Shown here: positions 47,487 through 59,440 of the stretch, piece after piece
How the letters are laid out: the number at the start of each line of letters is the position of its first letter
How positions within the stretch are numbered: the first letter of the stretch is position 1
DNA from: Trichopria drosophilae
Lineage: Eukaryota > Arthropoda > Insecta > Hymenoptera > Diapriidae
Assembly: GCA_030407085.1 (NCBI GenBank)
Contig: CM059583.1
Coordinates: 209,682,001 to 209,746,000 of the forward strand
Direction: 5' to 3'
Length of the DNA stretch: 64,000 nucleotides
Translations under genes and position numbers: made by a program
The notes under the pieces: generated by a model
What the model was told of the DNA's origin: nothing
The model's input: only the letters and a program-made list of their open reading frames with translations
Databases searched by the model: none

Positions 47487-47864
47487 CACAGAGAAAAGTG
47501 TTTTTTACCCAGTATTAGAATTCTTATGCCCCGTAAAAGATAGTATTTCACGCTGTTAAAAGACGAAGATTTTAGATTATTCTAATTAATATGTCAGTTT
47601 ATTTTAGCCTTTTCGCTTTAACTAAATGCAATTTTTGTTTATGGAAATTTATCTAGCAAATTAAAACATTAAAAATGCCTTCTTTTAGTCATAATAAAAC
47701 ATTCTTTTAAAATAGGAGAGTTTAATGCAGTTTCGTTTAACCTGTCAAAAATAAATGCTGAAAGACGGAGGATTTTACTAGTTATAATATTTCTTTTACG
47801 GGCTATAATACACTTTTTAGAAGCCGAGGGATAGTAACTGATAAAATACACTTTTCTCGGTGTG
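47487..47864. mobile_element. 378-bp MITE, CACAGAGAAAAGTGT ends
   Basis: The left end CACAGAGAAAAGTGTTTTTT and the right end, read in reverse, CACACCGAGAAAAGTGTATT. The inner arms share CCCGTAAAAGA. The ends are related to the CACGGAGAAAA group. Confidence 0.7.
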
Positions 47865-49500
47865 TACTGTCAAATTTGTGGAGGTGGTGGAGAACTGCGT
47901 TTAAAGTATCCTCAATTTTTTATAATAATTTATGTTGCAGTATTCTATGGATGATGCGTTTGGTTGTGATGGACAAATTTTCTTCGTGTTCATAAATCCA
48001 TTTTTTTGCTTTTATTTCTCCTACGCAATTGGCATTGGAATTATTGCATTTGATACAATATACTGAATTGTTTTTTTTTTCAATTCTCATTCTTTGGCTT
48101 TAACTATTATTTAAATAAATTGAATGTTTTTTTCGACGCGTGAATAATGTCTGCAGTTGGATTCTCTTCGTTTTGTCGGTCATTTATTGCGGAAGGATAG
48201 TAAAATAAAAATCCTATTTTCTACGCCTAGTTGTCTACGTTTCGACTTGTTGTGGGTCTTCTTCAGGACTGATTACATTATTTTGTATTGTTTTTGCGAT
48301 TCATTTTTGAAATTTTGTATCGAATGATTAATTCCGTTAATATATGAAAGATTTTAAAATGGTATGTATCTGTTATTTTCTCTGACATTGTGTTGAATTC
48401 AGTTATAACAGCTACCATGCGTTTATTAATGTGTGTGTTTACTAAACTCTTTGGGTAGTTGAAAAATTATGAAAATTGAGGACATGACGACAATGTACAA
48501 AAGATTTGATCTATAATTCCGGTTCTCGTCGAGAATCCGACACTCGATCTACTTCTAGGTTTAGCTGTGTAGCCTTCGTCGCGTCGTCAGTTTAGAATGG
48601 GTCGGGTCACCAGTCACCGCTCGTTGCTTTATATTTAGCGAAGCTCGTACAGTTGCCATCATTTTCGGAATATTAAAACTTTTCGATTATTGGCAAAATT
48701 ATTCCCCACCAAATGCTGTCAGTTGCCAATGACAATATTGCGATTCTTGGAAGTTTCACCCTAGTATATTGTACAAACATATATGAATAACGAGCGGCGT
48801 CTGCGTGTTCACCTTGTACGTGCCATGCCCTAGCTTTCCTTAAATTAGATCGTCGACTGAATGGCGAATCGTAATCGACTCCCGTTCGGATTTACCTGTT
48901 GCACTAAATCATCCGAAATTCCTTAGTCATACAACTCTACCGTGTATCAAGTGCATTCTCAAATGTACGCACACAATTAGTTATTGATAACCAACACAGT
49001 GCTTTCCAATAGACTGGTGGAAGGGCTTGAAAATAAAAAACTCAGACTACAAAACGATACTCAATTTTTTATCACCTCAGATCGAATTTTCGATTTTCTT
49101 GTTTAAATGTACCGAATCGATATCCTATAAGTGGACACTGTAACATTCGGATTACAAATTATTAATTGAGATCGCCACCACCTTCATATTGAATAGTACC
49201 CCCATTCGGGTAAGCAATGGCTTAGGAAAACCACTTTTGTGGGAAAAATCCTACGCAGGGTACTGCTTTTGATAAAACATCGATTCTGCCCGTCACATAC
49301 TCGAAATGATTATAATGACGATTGTGACAGCGGTAATAGTTATAGCAATGATTGGTTGCCAACGATAATGATTAACAGACAATGATGGCAGTGGTGATGA
49401 TGGTATATAAACGACTGTGACAAGTGACGACGGTACCTATAATCATATTTGGCTCTAGGACGTGAAAACGTTATCTGACGCATGTCGCCGTGTCATGATG
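47865..49500. other. Intergenic DNA with two GC-richer patches
   Basis: CGTTTCGACTTGTTGTGGGT at about 48238 resembles a word often seen in dispersed insect repeats. Patches at about 48520-48640 (with the palindrome GGTTCTCGTCGAGAATCC) and 49310-49480 (GATGRTGG-type degenerate repeat followed by TATATAAACGACTG) could be regulatory, but nothing ties them to a gene. Confidence 0.3.
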
Positions 49501-51360
49501 TAATTTGCATGACATAAAAAACAAAAACAAACATATCTTGAATGCGTTTAAGTATATGCTTAACAAATGAAACTTTTACAGAAAGCTTTTAAATGCATTA
49601 TGAAATTCTAAATGTTACGTGAAATATGCACCGTTACAATACTTGAATCATAAATTTGAAAAAAATTTGTCACTCGAGCGTGTTTCAAAATTGAAAAAAT
49701 ATAGCTCTTTTATAAGTAAAATAATATTGAATTTTAATTTAATCTTATGATCCTGCAAGCTCGTAAAATTCAATAAAATAATATTGTGTTACATAGAATG
49801 AAGTTATCGTAATAATAAAAGTGGTTCTATTCCACATTGCAACAATGAAAAAGACTTGATTATTCATTGCAGGAAAAATAAAAGTCGCTACATTTAGTTA
49901 ATTACGTAAGTACTACATCAGTGTACAAACAGTTATAGGCATATCCTGTTTTTCACACCGCAGAAACTTACATCCACGTGCTCTCTACGTACAAAAAGCT
50001 ATATGCCGGCAATTTATCGAGTATTTATTTAGTTAGTAATGAAGGAATCTCGGAAGTTCGAATCGTGAATGTTCAGATTACTTGGAAACTCTCTTAACGT
50101 CGATGTTACGACAAATTTTCTGTTTTTAATGATTTCTGTACTGAAAGATGTTTTATGAAAGTTTTATGAATGTTTGTGATGAATTCAGAATAAAAATTTA
50201 ATTCCGTCCACTTAAAATTTAAAACGGTTAGAGTGTAATAATAAAGAATATGTAGATTGGTCCATTTATTGAATTTATCTCATTCGTTAATTATTTTTAT
50301 CAATTTTGTAGAATAGCTTAGATAGAATTAAAAGTATAGATAGAACAAATTAATTATGTTGTAAATTGTTTTCAAAATTTGGTGCTACTATCGAACATTG
50401 AAGCACTAAAAATCGTTTGCAGACAGGATTGATTATGGTGGATTCATTATTATAATAACTTAGTTAAAAAACGAATTGATCTATCTAAAACGGAATGCCA
50501 CGTAGGCACCATTATACATTGTATTATGAAGTAGAATTTGAAATAAGAAAATATAAAAGTAATGTCATGATCTTTTTTGTAGAATTAAATACTTTTTTGC
50601 AATAATATTATATGCTACCTGAAATTTCTGTCATAACTTTTACTATTACAAATGACGCTTTTAATAGTTTTACATAGTTTTGATCTTAGATACTAATTGT
50701 CATTGTTAGGTTATAATCGACTACTGTAAACATATTTTATGCTATTTCTTAAAAGGCATTAAGAAACTACTAATATATTTTGTTAAATTTCAATAGATTT
50801 ATTTTAAACTAAACAATTATGAAAAATATTTTATTAGTTTTTTAAATGATATTTTATATCCTTGATACACATTTAATTAGTGAGAAATATCAATTCAATT
50901 ACTAGATCTTTCTTAAAGTTTTGAAATTTGTTACATTAAAATATAAAAAAGTAGTTTTTTTCCGTTATAATTGAGACGTTAAAGACGAAAATCCTGTTAA
51001 TCATAACTAATGGAATTACCACCAACTAAGTAATATGTGCTAAGAAATATATCTTGGTGATTCATTGTTATTAATGAATTCTTCTGCGGAGAAAAGGTCA
51101 GGAGCAAAAGAGAATCTTAATAGAATTAATACCAAATTAGCAGTTTGTATGAAAACATCCTGTATATGTGATTCTCTTTTTCTAAAGCGGTGTTATAAAC
51201 AGAATCATGTTATATAAACAAAAATATCAAAGTCGAATTTACAAAATGCAATTCACAATGTATTTCGCAATAATATATAATAAATATTAAAAAATATATT
51301 TCTTAAATAGTTACAGTTTAGGTAAATAAATCAACACAGAAATGTCATTAAGTATTCAGG
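49501..51360. other. AT-rich DNA, nothing recognised
   Basis: No gene, RNA or repeat could be supported. Confidence 0.4.
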
Positions 51361-51500
51361 AAGCGTGGAGGCGAAACGCTTAAGTAACGCTTCGAGAGGC
51401 ACTCTTGAGTTAAGAGTCACTTAAACGTATCTTAAGAGTGAATTTGGACATTTTCACGCTTCGGTCACGTTTCGATCACGCTTTCATTTTTATCTGGGTA
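51361..51500. repeat. Short repeat block, AAGCGTGGAGGCGAAACGC
   Basis: About 140 bases of GC-richer DNA in which CGCTTAAGTAACGCTTCGAG and TTCACGCTTCGGTCACG-type words alternate with CTTAAGAGTGA / TCTTGAGTTAAGAGTCAC inverted words. It is probably a MITE; the ends are undefined. Confidence 0.35.
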
Positions 51501-52292
51501 AATATATACAATAAATTATTCAGTACCTTTGCAGGGCATGCATTCTAGAATACAATCTCAACTATCACACACCATTCATCCTAAGATCTTAATACCATGT
51601 TTTTATTGGAGTGTTAAGACCAAGATTAGGAATAAATTGAAACATCTTTGAGAGTAGGCATGAAATGTTATATTTATTAATTGAAATCATTGAATTTCAA
51701 GTTCAGGAAATGGCAGTAATAGGTCTCCTTATCGCTAATGCGATGTCCTTAGTGAATAATGAAGTGCTGTCTGCAGCATTCCAATCAATACGAAACGATT
51801 ATCTGCTTGTTATGCTAGGTCTTTTATAAATACTACTATTTTGAAGGCAATATGGTCGATTCCATCGATTTCGTCCAATAATAGTTTGAACTCCCATTTA
51901 TCACTTTTATCAAACATGTCAAATAATAAAAACATTAAAAGCGATGCTGTTCTCCTCAAATGCTTCAACAGTTCTGCAAGAAAAGAAGATTGTAAATTTT
52001 ACGAAAAACAAATTTATAAAACGTAATTCTCTCAAATACAAGTAAGTTTTGTAAGTTGTGATGTTTCTTGTTTCTGCCTGATTCCTATATTGTGCAAGGA
52101 TCTTATTTTTTGAGCAAATATAATTAGGAATAAAGTTGTTAGAATGTTAACTTTATAATAGTAAAATCTAAATATATAGAAACGTTAATAAAACCAATTA
52201 CTATGTTATTAATACACAAAGAAAACTATAGAGGTTAGATGAGGATAATAGACATCCTATTATTAATCGTTAATATACTTATATTATAGTCA

Positions 52293-52600
52293 CACGGAGA
52301 AAAATAATCAGCAAAATCAGCCGAAAAATCCGCAGATTCTACCAATTTTATCCTATAGGGACAGCTGTTGGAATTCCGTTAGGGATAGCCGATAATTTCA
52401 GCTAAATTTACTGAAAAAGTCCGCAAATTTAAACAAATCTGCTAATGTAGCGGAAATTTAGAGCTAAGGGCGAATTGAGTAGGGTTAAGGCTACATAAGC
52501 GGAATCAAAACAGCTAAAATTGCATATATTTTCGGCAATTCCAGCCGAAAATTTTAGCTGAAATGAATCAGCTAATCCAGCGGAGTCATTTTTCTCCGTG
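52293..52600. mobile_element. 308-bp MITE, CACGGAGAAAAAT ends
   Basis: CACGGAGAAAAAT at the left and ATTTTTCTCCGTG at the right are near-exact inverted copies (one extra base in the left arm), both flanked by CA. The interior is built of AGCCGAAAA, AGCTAAA and CCGCAAATT words in both orientations. It is non-coding. Confidence 0.75.
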
Positions 52601-55600
52601 CAGTGTCTGAGATATTAGTGGCAGCGGTACTTCATGGCAATGTTAAAAATGTATATTTTAATGCCAACGTACTAAAGAATAATACCTAAGATAGTAATGA
52701 AATCTATTTTTTTCCGTGTAAGAACTAATTACATCGAAATAAACGAATTATCATCAATTATTGGGATTGATAATCTTTTTCACCTGACTTCTTTTGACTA
52801 TGAATCCTTTGAAAATTAGACATTCTCGTCTGAGCTTCAGAAATTGTACTCTGTAGGTCAAAATCATTATCTTTATTATCGAATGCTCGTGATATGAATT
52901 GCTATTCTTGTGCTGTGGTATGTATTTTGTACATTAGCAGGAATCCGGATGTACCTATAAATGATTGGCGGAAATACTTGATTCAACTGTACTTCCTCTT
53001 CGTTTCCAGCACAATGTATATAAAACAGTACAATACACGCCCCTATGAAAAATCGAAATTTGTACACGCATGTCTCGGTATCCTATTCCATGAAACGGAG
53101 AAGTTCCTGGGGATTGCGGATAAAAATCTGCAAGGAATTTATTTCATGTCTCTTATATAACGCTGTTATCTTTCGAAGAAGAACAGAATAGAATATCTCC
53201 TGTTGCACTTCCATTTTACTCCAGTATGAGTGAATCTCTATCAGAAGATTCTCAGGAATGTCCTAATTCACGGCCATATTAATAGCTAACACTTAGTAGG
53301 ATTGGCTTACGCAGCAAGTTTGGACTTTGTTGATATAATTATGGAGTAATTTAGTACTTTTTAATAGTACCGAGATGAACATTATAACCTTTTTTACATT
53401 AGCTATTTACATTTTTGTGAAAAAGTTTAATATGATTGAAAAACTGGATATTTAAGTAATTCTAAAATACTTTTATCAGTTATTTTTTCTAAGTTACGTA
53501 CCCAGTCATCGGAAACGGAGTGAATATAGTGAAAATACGAAAATCAGTACGTACTGATCATGAACGTTTTCAAATTCATGATACATCATGTTTTATCTGC
53601 CATTATAGATTTTACTATACCAAAATGATATTCCTCATCAGTAAAATAAAAAAATTTAAAACGCATTTCGGATTTTAGTCAGCCATTCTGAAAGGTGGTA
53701 ATTTAATCCCGGATTCAAAATCGGGGACCTGGAATACAGAGTATAATTCGAATCAAGTATGGTGTTTTTGTAGTTTCGTCCCCAATATTGAATAAGTCAT
53801 CTTAGATTCCGAGCCTTTAATTTAATTTTCGTGTCACATTCCATCTAAAATGAGTTTCAATTTGATTAACAATGGTCAAGATATAGACATTGAATTTTAT
53901 GCTTTACAGCCTTATTCGCTTTATGTTATAACTATGTTGTTTGTTTACATATATTATTTATTTATTATTGTTTATTGCCGCTGCTTCTAAGTAAAATTAA
54001 GTTTCGTATTTGGAGCTCCAAAATGTATCATTTATTAACTTGAGAAGTGAGAGTACTGTGCAATAGAAATAAGACGCAAGTGTAAAATTGTTCATCAATG
54101 TGATCTTTCACGTAACACCCAGAGTCATCATTATATTTACTATAATTCTACAACAGTCATTGACCGACTTAAAGTTGGTGTATGCGTGAGTCGAACGCCA
54201 ATGAGAAGCCTTTGACAATTTAGCTCGATCACTCTGCCACTGTAATTCTTGCTTGCTTGTGTTACGTATTACACATTTGGACTGAGCATGACGAAATAAA
54301 TTAAAGGAAAACAAAGTGTCATCATGGTGTTGATTTAAACGTCATCTTTAGCGGATATAGCCTTAATCACTGATAAAATACAATTGCGAATTTAACAGTC
54401 AATATGAAAATAGATCAATCGTATTCTCTAAATTCAATTTATCGTAGCGTTTGATCGAGTCCTTGTGCTCTAAAAACGACGATAAAATGTGTGTTCGGGT
54501 ATATATTTACTGAATTAAGTAACCTCGTTTAAAGTAAGTCAGAGCTGCTAAAAATTGAATTAAAATACATTTTCTGAATGCAAGCAAATTTTTAGTTGCG
54601 AATATTGGAATAAAAAATTACTTGAATGTATTTCTGTTTTTAGTGCAGAGCGGTACAGATACGTATACAATAGTGTTGATGTTTAGGGCGTGAGATTGCT
54701 GTAACTATGATCTTAAGCACGTCATTATCCGAACTTAAAAACGACCCAGCAACATGTTCTCAAGATATCGAGGTATTTCGAGTCAAAATTAAAATCATCC
54801 ATGCGCTCTTTTGGAGGTATTTGATGTTTTCATTATATTCGCTTTAAACGATTGCATCCCAGAAATGGAAAACTTGATTAGTAACTTTTGATCCAAACGT
54901 CGTTAAAAAACATTTGAATATGTCACGACCATTTAGGCCTGATTTTTTTAATTTCGAGAATGGATTGTTGATTTGTCAGTTGACGATTTTGCGGAAAATA
55001 ATAACCTCAACTCCCAAGTTTATGTCATACTAGCTGTTTTTCTTATATTTAAAACATTTTCTATCGTTTCTCCTTTATATGAAAATTAATTTTTATCTAA
55101 TCGATAAAAAAATTAAATTTGTCAAAAATGTCTACATGGATAATTTAATTTTTGGCTCGAGATATCTTCTTTTTGTTCGAAATCACATTCCTGAAAGAAT
55201 ACAACCTAACCAATATAATCGTTTTGAGTTTTATTTATAACTCATCATGCAGTTTATACTTACAATTAAACGGATATAAATAAAAGTATATTGTTATATT
55301 TACAACACATTGAAAAATAATATTGAATGTAATCACGCAGTATGTCATTTAGAGTACTGCATATTGTTAAATATTAGTATATACTTTGAAATCTCATGGC
55401 GTATTTGTAACTTTATTATATTTCAATTTTACACGACCATTATTAGTGATGTTATGAATGGCAAAGACATAAATAAAAAATAAGATCATTGAGCAAAAGG
55501 TAAAAGAAAATCATCTTTTAGGATGTTATCATTGAAAATTAATTTGATATATTATGTTACAATATATTACAAATATATCCTAAGGTTATTTATAACTCCC

Positions 55601-58600
55601 TCGAGCACTGCTCTTGTGATTATAATAACAATTTAATACTCAGAAATACCTGTTATAGCCACAGGTCCCACTTCAAACAATTGAATTTCATTTCACTAAT
55701 AGGTACTTATGCAAATACAAACTACAGGAGTACACAACATTGGATGTTAGACAATTACTATTGTGAAATGCAAATATTACGTAATGATTTAAACTATCGT
55801 TTAAAGAACACATTACATAATATATAATTCAAAAATAGTCTAAAGTTTATAAATAAACAGAAATATATCTGAAATACTTTATTAATGTATTTCTTTTGAC
55901 ATTTGCGATTTAAAGAGTGAAAAGGAACTGTATACAGATGGATGTTTGCAATACAAATGGGCTATATTATTTTTAGGATAAGAAATCAGTACCTTCTCAT
56001 TACCAGCAGATCGTTTTGCAACACTACTGTTTTGAAATTTGTTTATAAAAGTCATGATTTACAGAAAATGTTTTCGATGAAAACGTCATACTTAATTTTA
56101 CCCTTTATTAAAGTAAGATATGCAGTAAAACTAAAAGCAGACCTGCAATCAATTCTAAGATTGAAAACTATTACAGGAGTTGATTTCAAAATATATGGTG
56201 AAAAGAAACTCTGTTTTATGGAATTTACCATTTTAATGTGTATTTTGATTTATTCGGCTAAAAGAATTACGGGAAAAATACAAGAGAAATCTAATTTTAC
56301 ATCCGAATTTGCGGGACTAAAATATGACAGGACTTTCCTATCATTTGGAGTTGCAATTTGTATTGCAATGATCATCTAATTGCATGAGATTTAGGTATTT
56401 TTTGCATTCTTTTTAGCAGAATGAATACTTCTTTTATTGCAATACACATCATATACAGATTATATCCCTTAAAAAGTGGATGAAAATAATTTTAGAAACA
56501 AAATGACAAATACGTGGTTATTTGTTTCTACAGTTATGATACACATTTCGTAATGATTTATTTAATTTTCCTTTCCACAATTGTGGACAACTGTATGTTT
56601 AAAAATATATTTCTTATATAATTTTTATGTAATTTTTGTTCTAACAAGTGGTAGTGGCACAATCGAAAGTGACAGAATGAATATGGAAATGAAATTATTT
56701 GTGCGAAACTTAGAAACAATTACATTGGCTATTTAATGTTCTGATTCAGACAAATTAGACATATTTTGTAGCAAATAATTAGTATCGCTACTTTTTGCAT
56801 ATCGTCTACCTTTTTTACAAAATTACAGTTGTTAACATAATCAATTTTTAACAATCGAATAAATAAGTTCCAACAAGCAAATTTCACATGTTTTACAGAA
56901 GTTCCTGTCTTGTATGGATTATCCTGTTTTGTTTGTAACTTTTGTTGATTATATATTCTGAAAAATGCAGAATTCAGGGCATATGTCAGTAGTGATGATG
57001 TCTTTTCCATCGTAATTAGTATCGTAAAAATGTCTAAAACATTCACTTAAGAGTACCCGCAACAAAAGCATAAAAATCAAATGATTCTTTTACTAAAATA
57101 CGAAAAAAAGTGAAGGGTCATTCATAAACTTGATATTAAATAGTATGGATTTCCCTTAACATACAAAATTCCCCAAGATGGACTTCTTAAATGCCGTTGA
57201 GGAGGGAACAGATATGAGGTCGTAGGAAAGACTATTATTGAGTTTTTACTCTGATTATAAAATGGAAGAATTTAATTCGAAATAAAACTCTTTTTTTTCT
57301 ACTTGTGTGTTTTAGATTTGAATCATTACAATTATTAATATATGTATATATTATTTCTAAAATGGTTGAAATAACCCACATAACATAATCAAGAGTATTA
57401 CAGATATTTGGATCCTTTGGACAGTTTGAATTTCATGTGATAATTAGAAGTAGATTATTTACTTCCAGAGATTGCAATACTCCTTTAAATTGAAAATTAT
57501 TTTCGGGTTCCACTGTTTGATATTTACTTTAAATTTGATACCAATAGTTTTAGTGTGTAACGGTTTGCGTTAAGAGCTAGGTTAATTTACCCGAGGTAAA
57601 ATTTATTCGAGCTGAGATTAATTTAAGACTTCAATCACAAAAAAAAACTCATAACAATTGAAGATGTCATAAGTTTAAGACCTAGTTTTTCACTAAAACC
57701 TCATAAAGACTGAGTTGAGAAGTACTGTGTTTTCTCGTTGTGTGATTCATATACTACATTAATTTGTTCATTATATTATCAGTAATTTCAATTATGTATA
57801 ACATCTTAATATACGATACAAAATGAAACTAACGTTTTGTAATTTTTAAAATTATTATTTTCATTTAAATCAAAAGGTTCCAATATGTTTAGAACACAAA
57901 GCGACATGTACGGACCTGGTAAATTGTTGTATGTAAGCAAAAATTGTTAAGAGATGTACAACATTCTAAATAATTATGAGCAATAAACTAAATGCTAACA
58001 ACTGCTTTCCAGCATCTGTCCCAGCAGTAAATGTCTTTTTTTATGTGGTCAATTTTCGGACATCTGTTATTACTCACGCATATGCACTTATGTCATCGTT
58101 GCATTGCATATGCTACTGCTTATAATTGCTCATGTTGCTATGGTCACGACCTTTTTAGCAATAGGATTCTTAATGTATTGTTGTATAACAGTTATTCTGT
58201 TTCTTATGTTTGATATGAGCTACCGAGAGATGTAATTGATTTCTGCTTAGCATTGGTGGTGCAGTCAGCCGTTATCAACACCTAGTAATGCGTAACCAAT
58301 GCTTTAGCCACACTCGCAAACAAAATAGTTCGGAATCAAACTTTTGGATAATATGCATCATACAGTTATCAATATTTTTATGAATTTTGAATTCAGGATA
58401 ATTAGGTTTGAATGAAGAAACATAGTCCTTATAACAATTGCATATATTGTAGGTAATAGTTATACCTGCATTCAATATTATATATAGTTTTTATCTTTGC
58501 CATTTTATTTATAGTAAAATATTATCATTCACGGAGAAAAATATCTTTTACTATTTACTTTCCCTTATCTTTTAAAAATGTGCTTCGTAGCCTTCAACAC

Positions 58601-58980
58601 AAATATTGTTACTTTTAATGTCGATTAAAAGTCAAAAGAAACTTTATTCCATGACTTTTCTACATGAATACATTAACGACAAGAGGGTGAAATTCTGTCG
58701 TTCAAGTTTGTACCCTGAGAATTCAAAGAAAAATTATTTTCTGATTGAATGTTTTTAAAAAATAGTTTTCATTCTTTTACAATTTTTTATTGGTATAAAA
58801 CCCTAAAAAATTCCTTAGAGCAAAATCCCTTAAAATTGGTTAAAAAAAACTCCAACATTTTTTAATGACATTGTTCAAACATTAAATTTTGTAAGTTTGC
58901 ATACCGTATTTATTTTAAGTTGAGACATCGAGGATCCGACTATACTATAGATTTTAGACGTATGTATACAAAAAAGGTAA
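52601..58980. other. AT-rich DNA, no gene recognised
   Basis: It contains a dispersed-repeat fragment at about 53680-53790. The longest open frame outside MON2 (55942-56379, plus strand, 145 codons) has no motif I can name. A lone CACGGAGAAAAAT end at 58531 has no visible partner. Confidence 0.4.
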
Positions 58981-59049
58981 GGGAACGAAATCCTATTTTT
59001 AAAAAAGATTCAAACAGAAAATAACGGTTCTTTTGGTTAATTTTAGATT

Positions 59050-59440
59050 TTTCCAGGGTTGAAAGTCATTTTACCATTAGAAAGAGCACCCTCAAAAACA
59101 TAAGCTACAATGATTCGCAAATATTTTTTCATCGTGCTCGTCATATGACGATTATCCAAACTTAAATGACAAAATAGGGTCCTCTGAACATTAATGGGTT
59201 AAAAGAATATTTAATTCCTATCAAACGTGGAGTCTGTTCAATCATTAAAGGATTTTCAGTATACAGAATGGCTTTTAAAACAAGAGAAAAGTCTAAAATT
59301 TTAATTCAACATTATTTAATTCGATTTCGAATTAATTCGACACCTAAATCTTTAGAAAAATATTTTGGAATCATTGAATGTTTTTGAGGGTGCTCTTTCT
59401 ACTTATAGTGGTTAGAATTTTCCAAGATGACTTTCATGAA
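59050..59440. repeat. ~390-bp inverted-repeat block
   Basis: AGAAAGAGCACCCTCAAAAA at about 59079 is inverted at about 59380-59399, within arms that also share GAAAGTCAT and AATATTTTT words. A small foldback transposon is likely. It is non-coding. Confidence 0.55.

Noticed and set aside
54160..54245. Second tRNA-like stretch (GGCAGAGTGATCGAGC...GTTCGACTCACG, minus strand)
   Set aside because: The B box is fair but the anticodon and acceptor stems do not form. At most it is a decayed tRNA-derived repeat.
55942..56379. 145-codon plus-strand open frame, the longest outside MON2
   Set aside because: No recognisable motif, no splice or promoter context, and a composition typical of AT-rich noncoding DNA. 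A protein search would be needed to revive it.
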